Assembly (NCBI RefSeq): GCF_040412425.1
Contig: NC_089777.1
Span: forward strand, 37,789,037-37,853,036
Reading direction: 5' to 3'
Source of the DNA: Macrobrachium rosenbergii
Lineage: Eukaryota > Arthropoda > Malacostraca > Decapoda > Palaemonidae
Length of the DNA: 64,000 nt
Within the stretch, counting starts at the first letter, position 1; every line of letters starts with the position of its first letter. Shown in pieces: positions 36,430 to 47,340 of the stretch. The notes below the pieces were generated by a model, which was not told the origin of the DNA, made no database searches, and saw only the letters and a program-made list of their open reading frames with translations. The position numbers and the translations under genes are program-made.

Positions 36430-36700
36430 CAAATTTTTTTAATAAAATTTATTTTTTAAATACTTACCTCTCCATTATGATAGTTGTATTTCCCATGTGA
36501 GATGGGAGGACAATAGTGTGTGAAAATTAAAAATTAACAGAATCGTTTAGTTTGAACTGTCTATTCACCCATCCCTTTTGGGTGGCTATAGTTTTCCATT
36601 CACTTTTTCTTTTTCCACATGAGTCGGGAGGTGGGGGGGGGTGATACATAATAGAGAAGTAAGTATTTAAAAAATAAGTTTTATTATAAAAATTTCTACT
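36430..36700. repeat. Left inverted terminal repeat with internal hairpin
   Basis: The terminal words 'cttacctctccattatgata' (about 36466) and 'cttacctctctattatgata' (about 36714) occur twice in the same orientation. Between them, 'attttttaaatacttacctc' (36451) pairs with 'agaagtaagtatttaaaaaa' (36655) as the arms of a hairpin of about 50 bp. 'aatcgtttagtttgaactgt' near 36541 matches the right repeat. Confidence 0.8.
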
Positions 36701-36999
36701 TTTGAAATGAATCTTACCTCTCTATTATGATAGCTGATTCCCGCACTGAGCAAAGGAGGTGGGAAAGGTGCAAGGACAAATTTAATAACCCCCAAGAAAA
36801 CCATAAAATTCCATCAGGAATAAGATGCTACTTACCTAATGATTACCTTCCATCTGCTGGTACTATCACCAAGCGAGGATTCATTCATTAGGTAGCAAGA
36901 CCTCTGAACAATTCTGGAGGTTCCTTGCAAGAGATATCATTCACACTCCGATGCAAGTGGGACACAAGGCCTTGTGCCTAGGCCAGCAGAGCAACGACA

Positions 37000-37920
37000 G
37001 TAAAAGAATGAAGGCTCTCACCTAATACAACATTAGTACCTTCATACTCCCCAAAATTCTACAATTTTCAAACTAAACACGAAAGATTAGAGTACAGCTA
37101 CCCTAATTGTTCAGGATATGAGTTCCCCTGCCATAGTGACAGGCGAAAGAGCTTTGCACAATTCATATTGGATTTCCACTTCTCACATAGTGTGAGGCAA
37201 ATATGAAGTTACATCTCCACTGTGCCGCATTGACAACTTTCTCCAGAGAAAGATTCTTACGGAAACTGAAAGTGGTTGCTACCATTCACACCTCGTGAAA
37301 TCTTACTTTGAGCTGGTGGTAAGAGTCGAGTCTATATTTGCATGCGCTTCTCTGACCAGAGCCTTGAACAGACAAGACATACCATTCTTTGACATGGGTA
37401 AGTCAGGTTTCCTAGGGCTGCAAAAAGTTTTGTTGACATTTCATCCGGTTTCCCTAATCCTTTGCAAATATACAGAGAGAGCTCTGACTGGACATAGAGA
37501 AGTTTCTTGCCCATCTGGTATCAAAGAGGACAGACTAGGGATTACAAAAGAGCAAAGCAGAGGATGAGATTTAAAATCATTCTTGGCGCTGAAAAGGGGT
37601 AGATAAGAAAGGACTGCTCCTTGGGTAGTTACCAAAGCCAAGGCTAACAAAAACAGAATCTTCATTGTCAAATCCTTAAGGGAGGCTGTGCTCAAGGGCA
37701 CAAATGGGGGCATGCATAAATACTTAAGCACCACATCCAAATTCCAGCTAAGGGGTTTATTTGGAGACTTAGGAATATCAATTTGGAAGAAGCAGATGGC
37801 CTCCTTAATATCCAGGCCAGCAAGCCTCAATAAAGCAGCTAACATGGATCGATACCCTTAATAGCTGGGACTGAAATATGTCTCTTGTAGCCAAAGTAAA
37901 GAGTTTAATGATGTTATTCA
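37000..37920 (-). pseudogene. DIRS-type tyrosine recombinase
   Basis: The frame 37845-37441 reads MLAALLRLAGLDIKEAI, then SWNLDVVLKYLCMPPFVPLS, ASLKDLTMKILFLLALAL and LCPVRALSVYL. This 'W.l..VL.yL..pPfePl..asLk.LT.K..fLlala' block is diagnostic for the recombinase of DIRS-like elements. Downstream, out of frame, VCLVCSRLWSEKRM and, in another frame, RIFLWRKLSMRHSGDVTSYL correspond to the C-terminal half. The Arg that should follow the LALA segment is altered (ALVTTQGAVLSYL), and stops and shifts interrupt the rest. Confidence 0.8.
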
Positions 37921-38519
37921 CAGAGGTATGGGTGCAGGAAAGCCTTCTAGCAGAGCACCAAGCCCTAAATATTGCTCACTATCTTTGATACAGTGCATTA
38001 GTCAACTCCCTTCTGGAGTTAGGGATAGACTTTCTGCATTCCATTGAAAAACCCCTTCCTGATAAGTGACTGTAGTCTCTCCAAGCAGTAAGCTGAAGCA
38101 TGGGGAGGTTTTGGTGAAACCTCATACCTCCTGGCTGACTTCTAACCTCACTTACTGTCCTAGAGTTAGAAGAATCTGTTCTGTTTTTTTCTATTCTTAT
38201 TTGCTTATAATTTAAATATACATTTATTATTTCATCTGACCAGCCAATACTATCTAGCGATCGATTTTGTACATCTAACACATTGGTTGTGACCAACATA
38301 AACTGAAGAGTAAAGCCGGGTATGCACCCTCTTACCGTACAGACTGGAAACGACTTGTCTTTCTCCTCTTTGAAGATATCCTGTATAATGACAAAAATAA
38401 AAAACAAGAAAACCCAACCCAAATTCAGGTAATGATCTAATCAATGAAATCACATAAACACTCTCGAATGTGTCCTCGCAGGTCGACGACAAAGAAAAAC
38501 TGAATGGAAAATTATAGAT

Positions 38520-38665
38520 GCTCAAACCACCCGGGTGAATAGGCGTTGCAAACTAAACGATCCTATTAATTTTTTACTTTTCACACTCTATTGTCCTCCT
38601 GCCTGATGCGGGAAATACAGCTATCATAATACTGTAGAGAGGTAAGATTCATTTAAAAAAATACC
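38520..38665 (-). repeat. Right inverted terminal repeat of the DIRS remnant
   Basis: Reverse-complemented it reads 'aaatgaatcttacctctcta', 'tattatgatagctgtatttc' and 'ggatcgtttagtttgcaacg', matching 36465-36600 and 36710-36745. Each end copy carries the splice-donor-like word AGGTAAG in one orientation. Confidence 0.8.
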
Positions 38666-39534
38666 ATTAAGTTGCCAAGGGGCATAGTAATCACAATGTT
38701 ATAAAACCACTAAACTGAATTGCTATATTTGATGAGGATATGTTTGATGCAACTTCGAATGCTCTACCAGTTATCACTCTCATGAAAGCTTCCAAGACTA
38801 CCTCTATGCTGTATATTTGGTTTTGTCAAAATTCTTAATAAGTCCATTATAGCTGTAAGGCACAATGTTCCATTGAGCAAACATAGCTGTTCCTTTAAGA
38901 TCATCACAAACACCATGTTTTAGAATCTATATGAGAAGAGCAGCAAAGGCCAATGGATTTGGACATTCAACACACTTATCATTAACCATAAAGTTATTTG
39001 TCTTATAGTTTGCTACCAACTAACTAAAAATAAACACTTAGAACTTGAATACCACAACACCATATAAAGTTAGTACTTATAGAAGTCTACAGTTTACAAC
39101 TACTATTCATTTACTGCATTAGTAAACACCACAGATGGCATTAGACTGAGAGGACCAGTAAAGAATGAAGTGAATACAATAACAAAATAAGTAACTAGCC
39201 ACCAGCACAATAAAATAATGTGTGCATAACACAAAAACACAGAATTTCCATGTGAACAACTCAAACTTGAGATGACACAAAGAACAATAATAGACTGGAT
39301 ACATAAGTAAAGGCCCTTTGGCCCCAAGTTACACTTCATTCTTCTAATCTGATCTCTTCACATCTAACTTTCCAACTTTTTTATGCTTGGTGAAATTCTC
39401 TCTTTTCTTCAAGAACAAATCCTTCAGCTGAGCCACACAGGTCTAGAAATGTGACATCACTGTCTTGTTTAATAAGTAAAAATTAATACCAAAATTATAC
39501 ATCAAAAGAATTTTACACTGGTGGTAACACTTAC

Positions 39535-39716
39535 CCTTTTATCAATATCACCATGCTGTAACTGTACAAATCTGGCACTGATGGCAGCAATATAACTCTG
39601 CTGATTTGAAAACGCAACACGGCCTGCACCTTTTGGGTACTTCAATTCCGGATCTGTATCAATTCCAGCATAACATACTCCACCATATAAACGATCCATG
39701 ATCATTGCCAGTTCAA
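39535..39716 (-). CDS. CPEB2/3/4-type protein, exon encoding most of RRM2
   Basis: 182 nt: two bases completing a Val codon, then 60 codons. ELAMIMDRLYGGVCYAGIDT and PELKYPKGAGRVAFSNQQSY cover the helix 1, strand 2 and RNP1 region (GRVAFS) of the second RNA-recognition motif. The exon ends FVQLQHGDIDKR. The acceptor is 'ttttacag' before 39716 and the donor AGG|gtaagt at 39534. Residue identity to the vertebrate and insect CPEB2/3/4 proteins I know is very high. RRM2 binds the CPE RNA together with RRM1. Confidence 0.97.
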
Positions 39717-42280
39717 CTGTAAAAAAGAACCAAGCTTAGTTATAATGATAGTAGTAGGTAATGCTTCACATGAACTGTAATATCAAACTAAGCTAAGCAA
39801 GTCTTAACAGTAAGGCACATCAAAATTACTAACACAGACATGAGTTCATTTATGAGGATATAAGCTAGCACCTGCAAGTAGCATGGCTATATTTTCCCTC
39901 TTTGACTATAATTCATATGTTCTCGCCTGAAGTAAAAATGATGAATTATAATGCTTTTGTGTATTCTTTTAAAGGAAATGAAATGTTAAAATGGAACAAC
40001 AGAGAAATAAAACATAATCATATGCTTATTCATAATGTAATCAAGTAAATGTTACCTTTAAATGTATATTATACATGTTTCACGTAAATTTTAATGTACA
40101 TTGTATGTGGATGAATGTTAAAACATGTAAATAAGTAAAGACAAAAAGACCAATGAAAATTTACAAAAGAAAAAATGTGCCCACATTCTGAACTTCACTG
40201 CAGTTCCTGACTGTATGAGGATAATCCCTCAAAAATTAAAAGTAAATATGATAATGGAAAATCTTACATGTAAATAAGTTGAATACCCCATTCAAGACTG
40301 AAAACTTGAGCACTTTCAATGCTACATAAATATATATTGATGCACATCTGAAAAAATCAGAATCAGAAAAAATAAAACAAAATGAGTAAAATTTTCCTGA
40401 CAATTATTCAATAATATTTCAACCCATGGAGTTAGCATCAACACATGAAAACAAAGACTGGCATAAAAATTCTAAGCAAATAAATGTAACAAATTCAGCT
40501 TTATTTCTGCATATCTCCATCTCCTCTTCCTAGCTTAAGTTACATCTGTTGTCCTAGAGTTAATTATGACAAGCAATTAGATGAGCAGCTTGAAAACACA
40601 GGGTACTGGGAAGACTCTCTGAGCACAGGTAATATTACACCATTACGAAATCTAGACTAAAGATAGTGACATACATCAGAAAAATGCGATGTGCAACAAA
40701 AATGTCCACAACCAATCACCACTGAATCCTTTAGTAATGGGAAACAATATAAAAGAGTGCAGAAAAGGAAGCACCTGCGAGCTGCTGTATGCACATGACC
40801 TGGTGTTCAGCAAAACTGGAGAAAGTGGTCTTAGAAATGTGCCTTCTAGAGGTATAGGAGTGCATTTAATCTGCATTTCCATATTAGCTCTAGAAGTAAT
40901 AGTTTATTCTAACTTCTAGTGTTCAACAGCAATTTAGTCTATTCTGTCCAGACATTAAACCTCTCTCCAGAAGGTGCAAATTTCTGCTTTCCTATTACTA
41001 TGTTTTGGGTTCTGCTAACATATGAAAAATAACCCCTAGGACTGACATCTTTTGACATCAAATTAAACTGAAAGCTTTTTGATGAAAGATTACAGCACTG
41101 GCAAACTTTATTCAGGCAGCATTCTAATCTCCCCTTATTGTGTTTTCTTGGTTGCCATTGTTAATCTTTCGGGGCTGTCCTTTTATGGACATGGCAGAGC
41201 ACAAAGGATTGATGATTTTCTTTACTGCAAGTTTGAATGCAAAAGATGCAGTTGCCTGAGGCTGAAATTTTAAGGATTTGTTTTTCAGCCTCAACTGCAG
41301 TAAAATATTTGCTGTATCACTGCCAACTTTACCTTTTTAAAGTATTGCTGTATCACTCCCAACTTTACCTTTTTAAAGTAAGTGATCTGGATCAGTAGGG
41401 CATACCACTAGAAGGATTTAATTTTCCACAAACCCTCTTTTATGTCTATTTTTTAACTCCCTGACACAACATCTCTCATCATTATCTTCACTTACTTCAT
41501 CTTTTGGTAACATGTTTACATTGATCATCACAAGATTAACTAAAGATGATGAAGAGTGCCTCATGCAGCACTCAAAATTAAAGATAGATGTCTTGTAGAC
41601 CTTTAGACAAACTGTACGGTTACTCTACTATACCTATCACAACTTTTTTGCCCTGAGTTTCAGTGACAGAATTATGAAGTGAAAGTTCCCTGACACTGGC
41701 TGTTGATAAAAAGTCATAAAACAGACTCCCATTACTAATCAGATCTCTACTACATTTCTAGTTTCAATTATACTCCTCACAAAATGCTTTCCTTTTCTTG
41801 TTAAGATCTGGAGACAAGAATAATAAATAAAAATTTAAAAAAATGTTATACTCCATAATCACAAAAACAACACAAAATGAAGAATGAAAGGAGCAAAAGG
41901 GGTAATGAGACAATAATAGCTGACCAAACAGTGAGCTATACTGCAGATGGTGACCAAGCAAAATGTGATAGTGTCAAATTTTAAAAAGGAGCTCTATCAT
42001 TTGGAGTTCACCATTCTGACACAGCAGTTTTGAGTATAGAAACAAGTCACACCAGTCTAAACTAGCATAGAAAGTTATTGCTAAAGCAATGGATTGTACT
42101 TGTTGAATACATGTAATTTCCAAAAGCAATGCCTAGCATGCCGAGGATTGTCATGAAATCGTATAACTAACAACGTAGATTAGCATCATATATGTGGTCT
42201 TCAAATACAAAAAATGTCAATTTTTGCCTTGGGCCTCAAATTTGGGTGTTCTCTTTACCAAGCTATAAATCAGGTCTTAC
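39717..42280 (-). other. CPEB intron within RRM2 (2.6 kb)
   Basis: Donor GCTG|gtaaga at 42280 and acceptor acag at 39717, phase 1. AT-rich, with no exon or transposon recognised. It contains the small tandem duplication at 41311-41382. Confidence 0.85.
41311..41382. repeat. 36-bp tandem duplication
   Basis: 'gctgtatcactgccaacttt' at 41311 is repeated as 'gctgtatcactcccaacttt' at 41347, with one difference over the unit apart from its last bases. Confidence 0.85.
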
Positions 42281-42491
42281 CAGCTTTTAGAGGCCTTGGT
42301 ACTCCTCCAACAAATACTGTTTTGCGAGGATCCAATGGAAGCGAGGCATCAAGGACAAAGTCTGCATCTGATAGTCGCCACGGCCGGATCTGAACAGGTT
42401 TATCCTTAATGGTAGGAGACGACACACACAGGTACAGTTTGTCATCATCTTGAATACAGGCATCTATCAACTGCTGAACGCTACTTTCATC
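42281..42491 (-). CDS. CPEB2/3/4-type protein, exon ending RRM1 and starting RRM2
   Basis: 211 nt in phase 0 at its start, leaving one base. DESSVQQLIDACIQDDDKLY and LCVSSPTIKDKPVQIRPW finish RRM1. LSDADFVLDASLPLDPRKT is the linker, and VFVGGVPRPLKA starts RRM2 with its RNP2 motif (VFVGGV). The acceptor 'attgtttcag' precedes 42491. The spare G joins TT of the next exon to give Val, so KAVELAMIM is continuous across the junction. Confidence 0.97.
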
Positions 42492-43657
42492 CTGAAACAA
42501 TAAAATAAAATACATTACAGACTGAAAGCTATAACTTTAGCTGAATGACAGTAACTGTTAAAAAATGAGTATTAAAACCTGTTACTGTCAAGAGAATACA
42601 TAACCATCTTGAAATGAAAATTCAGGAAATTTCCTCATGGATATCAAGACTTAAAAAACATTTAAAAATCTAACAACTAGGAACACTACTGGAAGCACCA
42701 AGATAAAGAAACTGAAGTTCATATAATATGGTTCCAGAAAATGAATTTTGCATAGCATTAAGGATGCCAAATTTCTGTGCATTTTTATGAACACAAATGT
42801 TTTAATTTTCACCATCGAATTAGCTTTCTGCAAAGCCTTGTTATATTTTTGCCACTGCTTTCTTAGCAAATATTTCAAAAAGTCTAAAGCCCCTCCTTAT
42901 ACCAGTAAAGCACTTACTAATGACAAACTAAAGTCTTCTAAATTAAAGCATCCAGTGACTCCAAGAAATTTACCTTCAAATTGCAAGACATAAATCATGT
43001 AAAATCTGGTTCACATGACAACCACACACTGAAAAAATATGCATGTTAAAACTGTTCGAGTTGGGAAGCATAAAAGGGTAAGAGAAACTTATGGTATCTA
43101 CAGTAAACCCTCAATTACCTGCAATTTCTGTGTCCACATTACACCTCTGACTGCTATTTTTTTAGTATGAGCAGATATTTGCACTCAATTGTATAAATGG
43201 CAAAAGAACGAATATAAAAGCACACTTTTAGAAGTATGTACATAACGAAGATTAAATAGTCTGGATGGATCCCCAATAAAACCTCCTCTCACCCAGGCAA
43301 ACTAGTTGTTTATGTATATATGCTATATATGCTCACTGCCTCAGTGAAAATGTAATGCTCACTGGCTTACTGATCAGGGGGGAATGGGGAATGAAGGAGA
43401 TAATCAAGTGCCTCTGGTGTGTTTGGGGAAATTCTCATACGAACTCAGCCTCAGTCCCAAGGCCTGCTCTGTAAACTGTAGTGCTGTACTGTGCTGTGCT
43501 GTGCTCTACGCTATGAGCTATGGAAGCTGTTGCTTTCTTTCTGCAATGGGTTATATTTCGGTCTGCATCACAGTGTGTGTGTGTGTGTGTGCTGATTGGC
43601 ACTACTGCCTACTCAGCAAAAGAAAGCTACTGTATACTGACCCAAGCCTAGAATGGG

Positions 43658-43905
43658 AACTGAAATATAAAATTTAAGCCAAAGACCAAGTGCTGGGACC
43701 TATGAGGTCATTCAGCGCTGAAAGTAGTCTTGAAACAATTGTTTGGAGAGGGTGGAAAGTAAGATGGAAGAGAGACAATATGAACAGAGGTACAGTAAAA
43801 GGAATGAAAGGGGTTGCAGGTAGGGGCCAAAGGCACACTGCAAAGAACCTCAAGTAATGCCTGCAGTGCACCATGTGAGGTGCATGATGAAATTAACCCC
43901 CTTCA
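43658..43905 (+). repeat. Interspersed repeat family A, copy 2
   Basis: Has 'gctgggacctatgaggtcat', 'gagagggtggaaagtaagat', 'aggtacagtaaaaggaatga' and 'caagtaatgcctgcagtgca' in order. It extends further 3' than the copies at 16218 and 46361 and is opposite in sense to the CPEB gene. Confidence 0.85.
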
Positions 43906-44600
43906 GAGCCCAAGCTTGATACTGTCTTGATGCTGGGTTGTCCAAGCCATGAGTAACTGAGGGGTAGAGTCCAGAAGATGACCACATGGAACATATGCAC
44001 TCAGACAGGCTACAGTCATATGTGCAAGAAGTTGGAAACCTGGTTTAACCAGCAAGTTGTTGTTATTGCTATTTTTTAATATTCTTGCATTAGTTTTACA
44101 AAGATAAATTTGCGGAAAATCAACTACTACGTATGGTGCACGTCAAAGTGTCGTTTAAAATGTTGAAAAAATTTCAATAAAGCATTACTGGTTTTTCTAC
44201 ACTACTGTATTGCGAGTGTGTCAGGGGTAAGCTTGCAAACTGGTTTCATAACCATTCACTATATTCACTACTCTTTTGCAAAGGAAAATGGTTCTAACTA
44301 GGATATCTAGCATCATTTCCCATTACTTTTTATTCTCCCTCCAGCAGCACAGTGCAATTTTTTTTTTACTCCCTCTGCTTAGCAGTCAGTGATGTGTTGC
44401 TTACCTGCTTTGATACAAAGGAACATACCTTTATAATAATTATAGTAAAAACTAAAATTGCAGAGTTCAATGAAAATGAAATTCATTATAGAAAGTAGAA
44501 GAAATCTTTGCTCTGCTTCATGCAGCTAGGAATTGCACAGTTACAGTGTGTTGTTTTTTAATGTAATGCTTATTTGTTTTGTTTAGTAATAAACATACAA

Positions 44601-44892
44601 TACAGGCGCATCAGTTAACAGGGTTTCGGTGTTATGGTGCTTGGCTAGCGATGCCGTTAACCAGATTTTTGGCACCGGTAAGCAATTTTCGGCACCAGTA
44701 AGCAGTTTATTGGTGTCGGTAAGTGGTTTATTGGCATTGGTAAGTGGTTTATTGGTGTCGGTAAGTGGTTTATCAGCGCCGATAACCAGTTATTGGCATC
44801 AATATCCTGTATCGGTGCTATTGTCGCTGATTTTCAGTTAGCAGTGCTCGGCCGGGAAAGGAACCCCCGACATTAACCGGGGACTGCCTGTA
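44601..44892. mobile_element. Tc1/mariner-type MITE with internal minisatellite
   Basis: Starts TACAGGCGCATCAGTTAAC. Reverse-complemented, its right end reads TACAGGCAGTCCCCGGTTAA. TA lies at both outer edges. The CAGGCAGTCCCC-type end is like those of pogo/Tigger-derived MITEs. The middle (44677-44800) is six copies of a 21-bp unit. The left terminal repeat has drifted from the right. Confidence 0.75.
44677..44800. repeat. 21-bp minisatellite, six units
   Basis: Units such as 'ggtaagtggtttattggtgt' start at 44677, 44697, 44718, 44739, 44760 and 44781. The middle units are most alike and the outer ones diverge. Confidence 0.9.
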
Positions 44893-46360
44893 ATGTAATG
44901 TACACTATTACAGTCTGAAAGATGCAAAACATACTACAAGTTTTAGCATGTATTTTAATTTGTATGAAGCTTTTTAGTGTAATTTTTGTGTTCTTGATAG
45001 TGTCACAACAATTGTATGACACTGCAGCAGATCACCATAAACCATGATTTTGGAAATGCCCATATCATGTTTTTATTACAGGGTACACTTATAGGCATAG
45101 TGTAGTACAGTATTATTGTTCATACAGCACACTGGTTTTGAGTTATTGTAAAGTGAAAAACGCATGGTGCTGTCCTGTTCCTACGAGTCAGATGCGTGTA
45201 AGACAATGTGACTTTACTGTGCAGACTCCAACTACAGTTAAGGTGGTGTACTAAGCTTTCAATGGTTACTTTATGCAAAAAAGATATACAGTAAATAAAG
45301 TACACTAAAATACATACTTTGAAAGATGAAAAAATGCTATATGCATTAGAATGCAGTTTCCTTATTTGCATACAACTTTTTTTGTACAGTACATACAGAT
45401 TTTTACATTTTAAACAATGGCAAACCAACACAAAATGACTCTTGTATAATTATATATGTATGAACTACAACATGCCTATAGGATATTGCCATTTATTGTT
45501 TATTAGAGATTGTACTTACGAAGTACTGTACAGTACTAAGTTGTACAGATATTTTGATGTTGGAGTAAAGAGAACATAATGTAGTTGTGTATGAATAAAA
45601 TAAGTTCAGGATAAAGTGGCCTTGCTTCACTTGGCTCTACAGTTTCAACATCTAAAATACGGCATAATTTAATGACACTGTTCCATAAAGATGAAAGTTA
45701 TATTATCAATTACGTCCCACATACAGGTGCAGTACAATAAAGTTCAATGCTATGGTCATTACAATAACCATTTGAAAACATGGTTACAGGCTTCATTTGG
45801 CAGTTTTTAATTTCCATGCCAGTTCATCCTAAAATAGAACAAACCAATGGTTTATATAATAGGCTATCACAAAAATACAGTACGAACTACGATGATATTT
45901 ACATACATAATAAAGGCTGCTTAAAGAGTTTGTGGGGCTGCAAGGCATCACTGATGAAAAGGCTTTTTAAGGTTAGTGCTTTTATTTCACACTTCAGTAT
46001 GATCCTATTAACTATACGTGGTTTCAACAAGTTTTGAAGGTACTTCTGAGGTTTGTTCAACAAGAAAGTGCTTATTGGATTGCTCTTCCATAACACTGAG
46101 GAAACTGGGTTGCTTTATTACTCTGCACATACTAATACTGGGGCTGATGAGCAGAAGTTACTTGGTTGAAGCGAAGTTTCTCTTATGTACTGAGTAAATG
46201 CCTAAGAAATTCACAAGCTGAACTTGCAGTATTTGGACACTCAAAGCAGCCTCAGTGCACTTGTGGAACTATGGATAAGCTCCTCTAATTTGGTACCATT
46301 CTTTAAAGGATGGGTCACAACCATTTCCTAAAACCAATTCTTCAATCACTCCTCCTTAGA

Positions 46361-46592
46361 ATTGAATTGAATATAGAAATTAGGCCAAAGGCCAAGCACT
46401 GGGACCAATGAGGTCATTCAGCACTGAAACAGAAATTGGCAGTAAAAGTTTGAAAGGTGTAACAGGAGGAAAACTTTGCAGTTACACTATGAATCAATTG
46501 TTAGGAGGGGGTGGAAAGTAAGATAGAAGAAAGAGAATATGAAAGGAGGTACAGTAAAAAGAACGTAAGGGTTGCAGCTAGGGATCATCCTT
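46361..46592 (+). repeat. Interspersed repeat family A, copy 3
   Basis: 'agaaattaggccaaaggcca', 'actgggaccaatgaggtcat', 'gtgtaacaggaggaaaactt', 'ggtggaaagtaagatagaag' and 'aggtacagtaaaaagaacgt' follow in order. The 5' start is the same as in copy 1. Confidence 0.85.
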
Positions 46593-46639
46593 AGAAGTTA
46601 TCCATTATCAAATGGAGGAGCTAGGTATTCTTTAATATT

Positions 46640-47340
46640 TCAAACAGACTCTTCTACTTCTACAAACTCAACTACAGATCTTCCTCAACAAGATCTGGTT
46701 GCAGAGTCTTATTGTGGCTGAAGAGACACTAACCAATGGAAACTCCTGGATGAAGTGATTCTAGTGTTTGAAGATAAAGAGAAGAAAGAGCTTGATTTGG
46801 ATATGTACTCTGAATTATGTGTCTTCTCCTTACCTTGGAGCATGGTTGGTTTAGACTGTGTGCTGGAGAGAAGGATGGTATTAATTTTCCAGGTTTGAAT
46901 TTGCTGACTTCTAATAGAGATTCAAGAAATTCAGAGAGGGCATTCAGGAGGATGATGATACTGAGTGATTAGATGAGGATGATGCCACTCTCATCATGGC
47001 CATGGTAAAAATGGTTTCCAAAGAGCTCAACTTCCTCACTGAGTTTCTTCACAATCCCAGTTATGAGAGAGTATGGTTGGGTAATACCTTAGTTGGCTCC
47101 CTTCATACTGAAAGGACCAATATCAACAAGCTTCAGCAGCAGTGATCCAACTGTAAGAGCAAGCTCAAGGATTTGTTCAGGCTAGCCCCCCAAATAACCA
47201 AATACATCGCCGTCAGATCATCCAGTCCTCTTTTCTTCTGTGTCAGAGTCACAGACTGATACATCTCTGTCCTTGTTTCAATGGCCCACCCCTTGCCTGA
47301 TTTATCTCTCAGGCCCAAGTCAGCCACCTCACTAGTAGTC
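46640..47340 (+). pseudogene. Possible decayed coding sequence, family unknown
   Basis: The plus strand has coding-like stretches broken by stops, for example KELNFLTEFLHNPSYERVW and LVGSLHTERTNINKLQQQ near 47015-47145, and an acidic segment near 46935-46975. It is less AT-rich and more codon-like than its surroundings. A gag-like retroelement fragment is the best guess, but I cannot name the family and it may be nothing. Confidence 0.25.

Larger units (their letters stand above)
36430..38665 (-). mobile_element. DIRS-type tyrosine-recombinase retrotransposon remnant
   Basis: A decayed DIRS-like tyrosine recombinase (about 37000-37920, minus strand) sits between copies of one terminal sequence in inverted orientation (36440-36600 and 38520-38665). 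DIRS elements integrate through a tyrosine recombinase and end in inverted repeats. The usual gag, RT, RNase H and methyltransferase-like regions are not seen: only about 600 bp separate the recombinase from the right repeat. It is therefore an internally deleted copy. Confidence 0.75.
26842..39534 (-). other. CPEB intron between RRM2 and ZZ exons (12.7 kb)
   Basis: GT at 39534-39533 (AGG|gtaagt) and AG at 26843-26842. It carries a MITE (28616-28967), a non-LTR retrotransposon (29640-36060) and a DIRS remnant (36430-38665). Both retroelements lie on the minus strand, in the sense of the gene. The rest (26844-28600 and 38670-39530) shows nothing recognisable. Confidence 0.85.

Noticed and set aside
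39103..39339. Cys/Val/Ile-rich minus-strand frames next to the RRM2 exon
   Set aside because: They lie inside the intron, lack splice-compatible continuity and have no similarity to CPEB.
44629..44841. Repetitive Leu/Val/Ser frame
   Set aside because: Produced by the 21-bp minisatellite, whose period is divisible by three.
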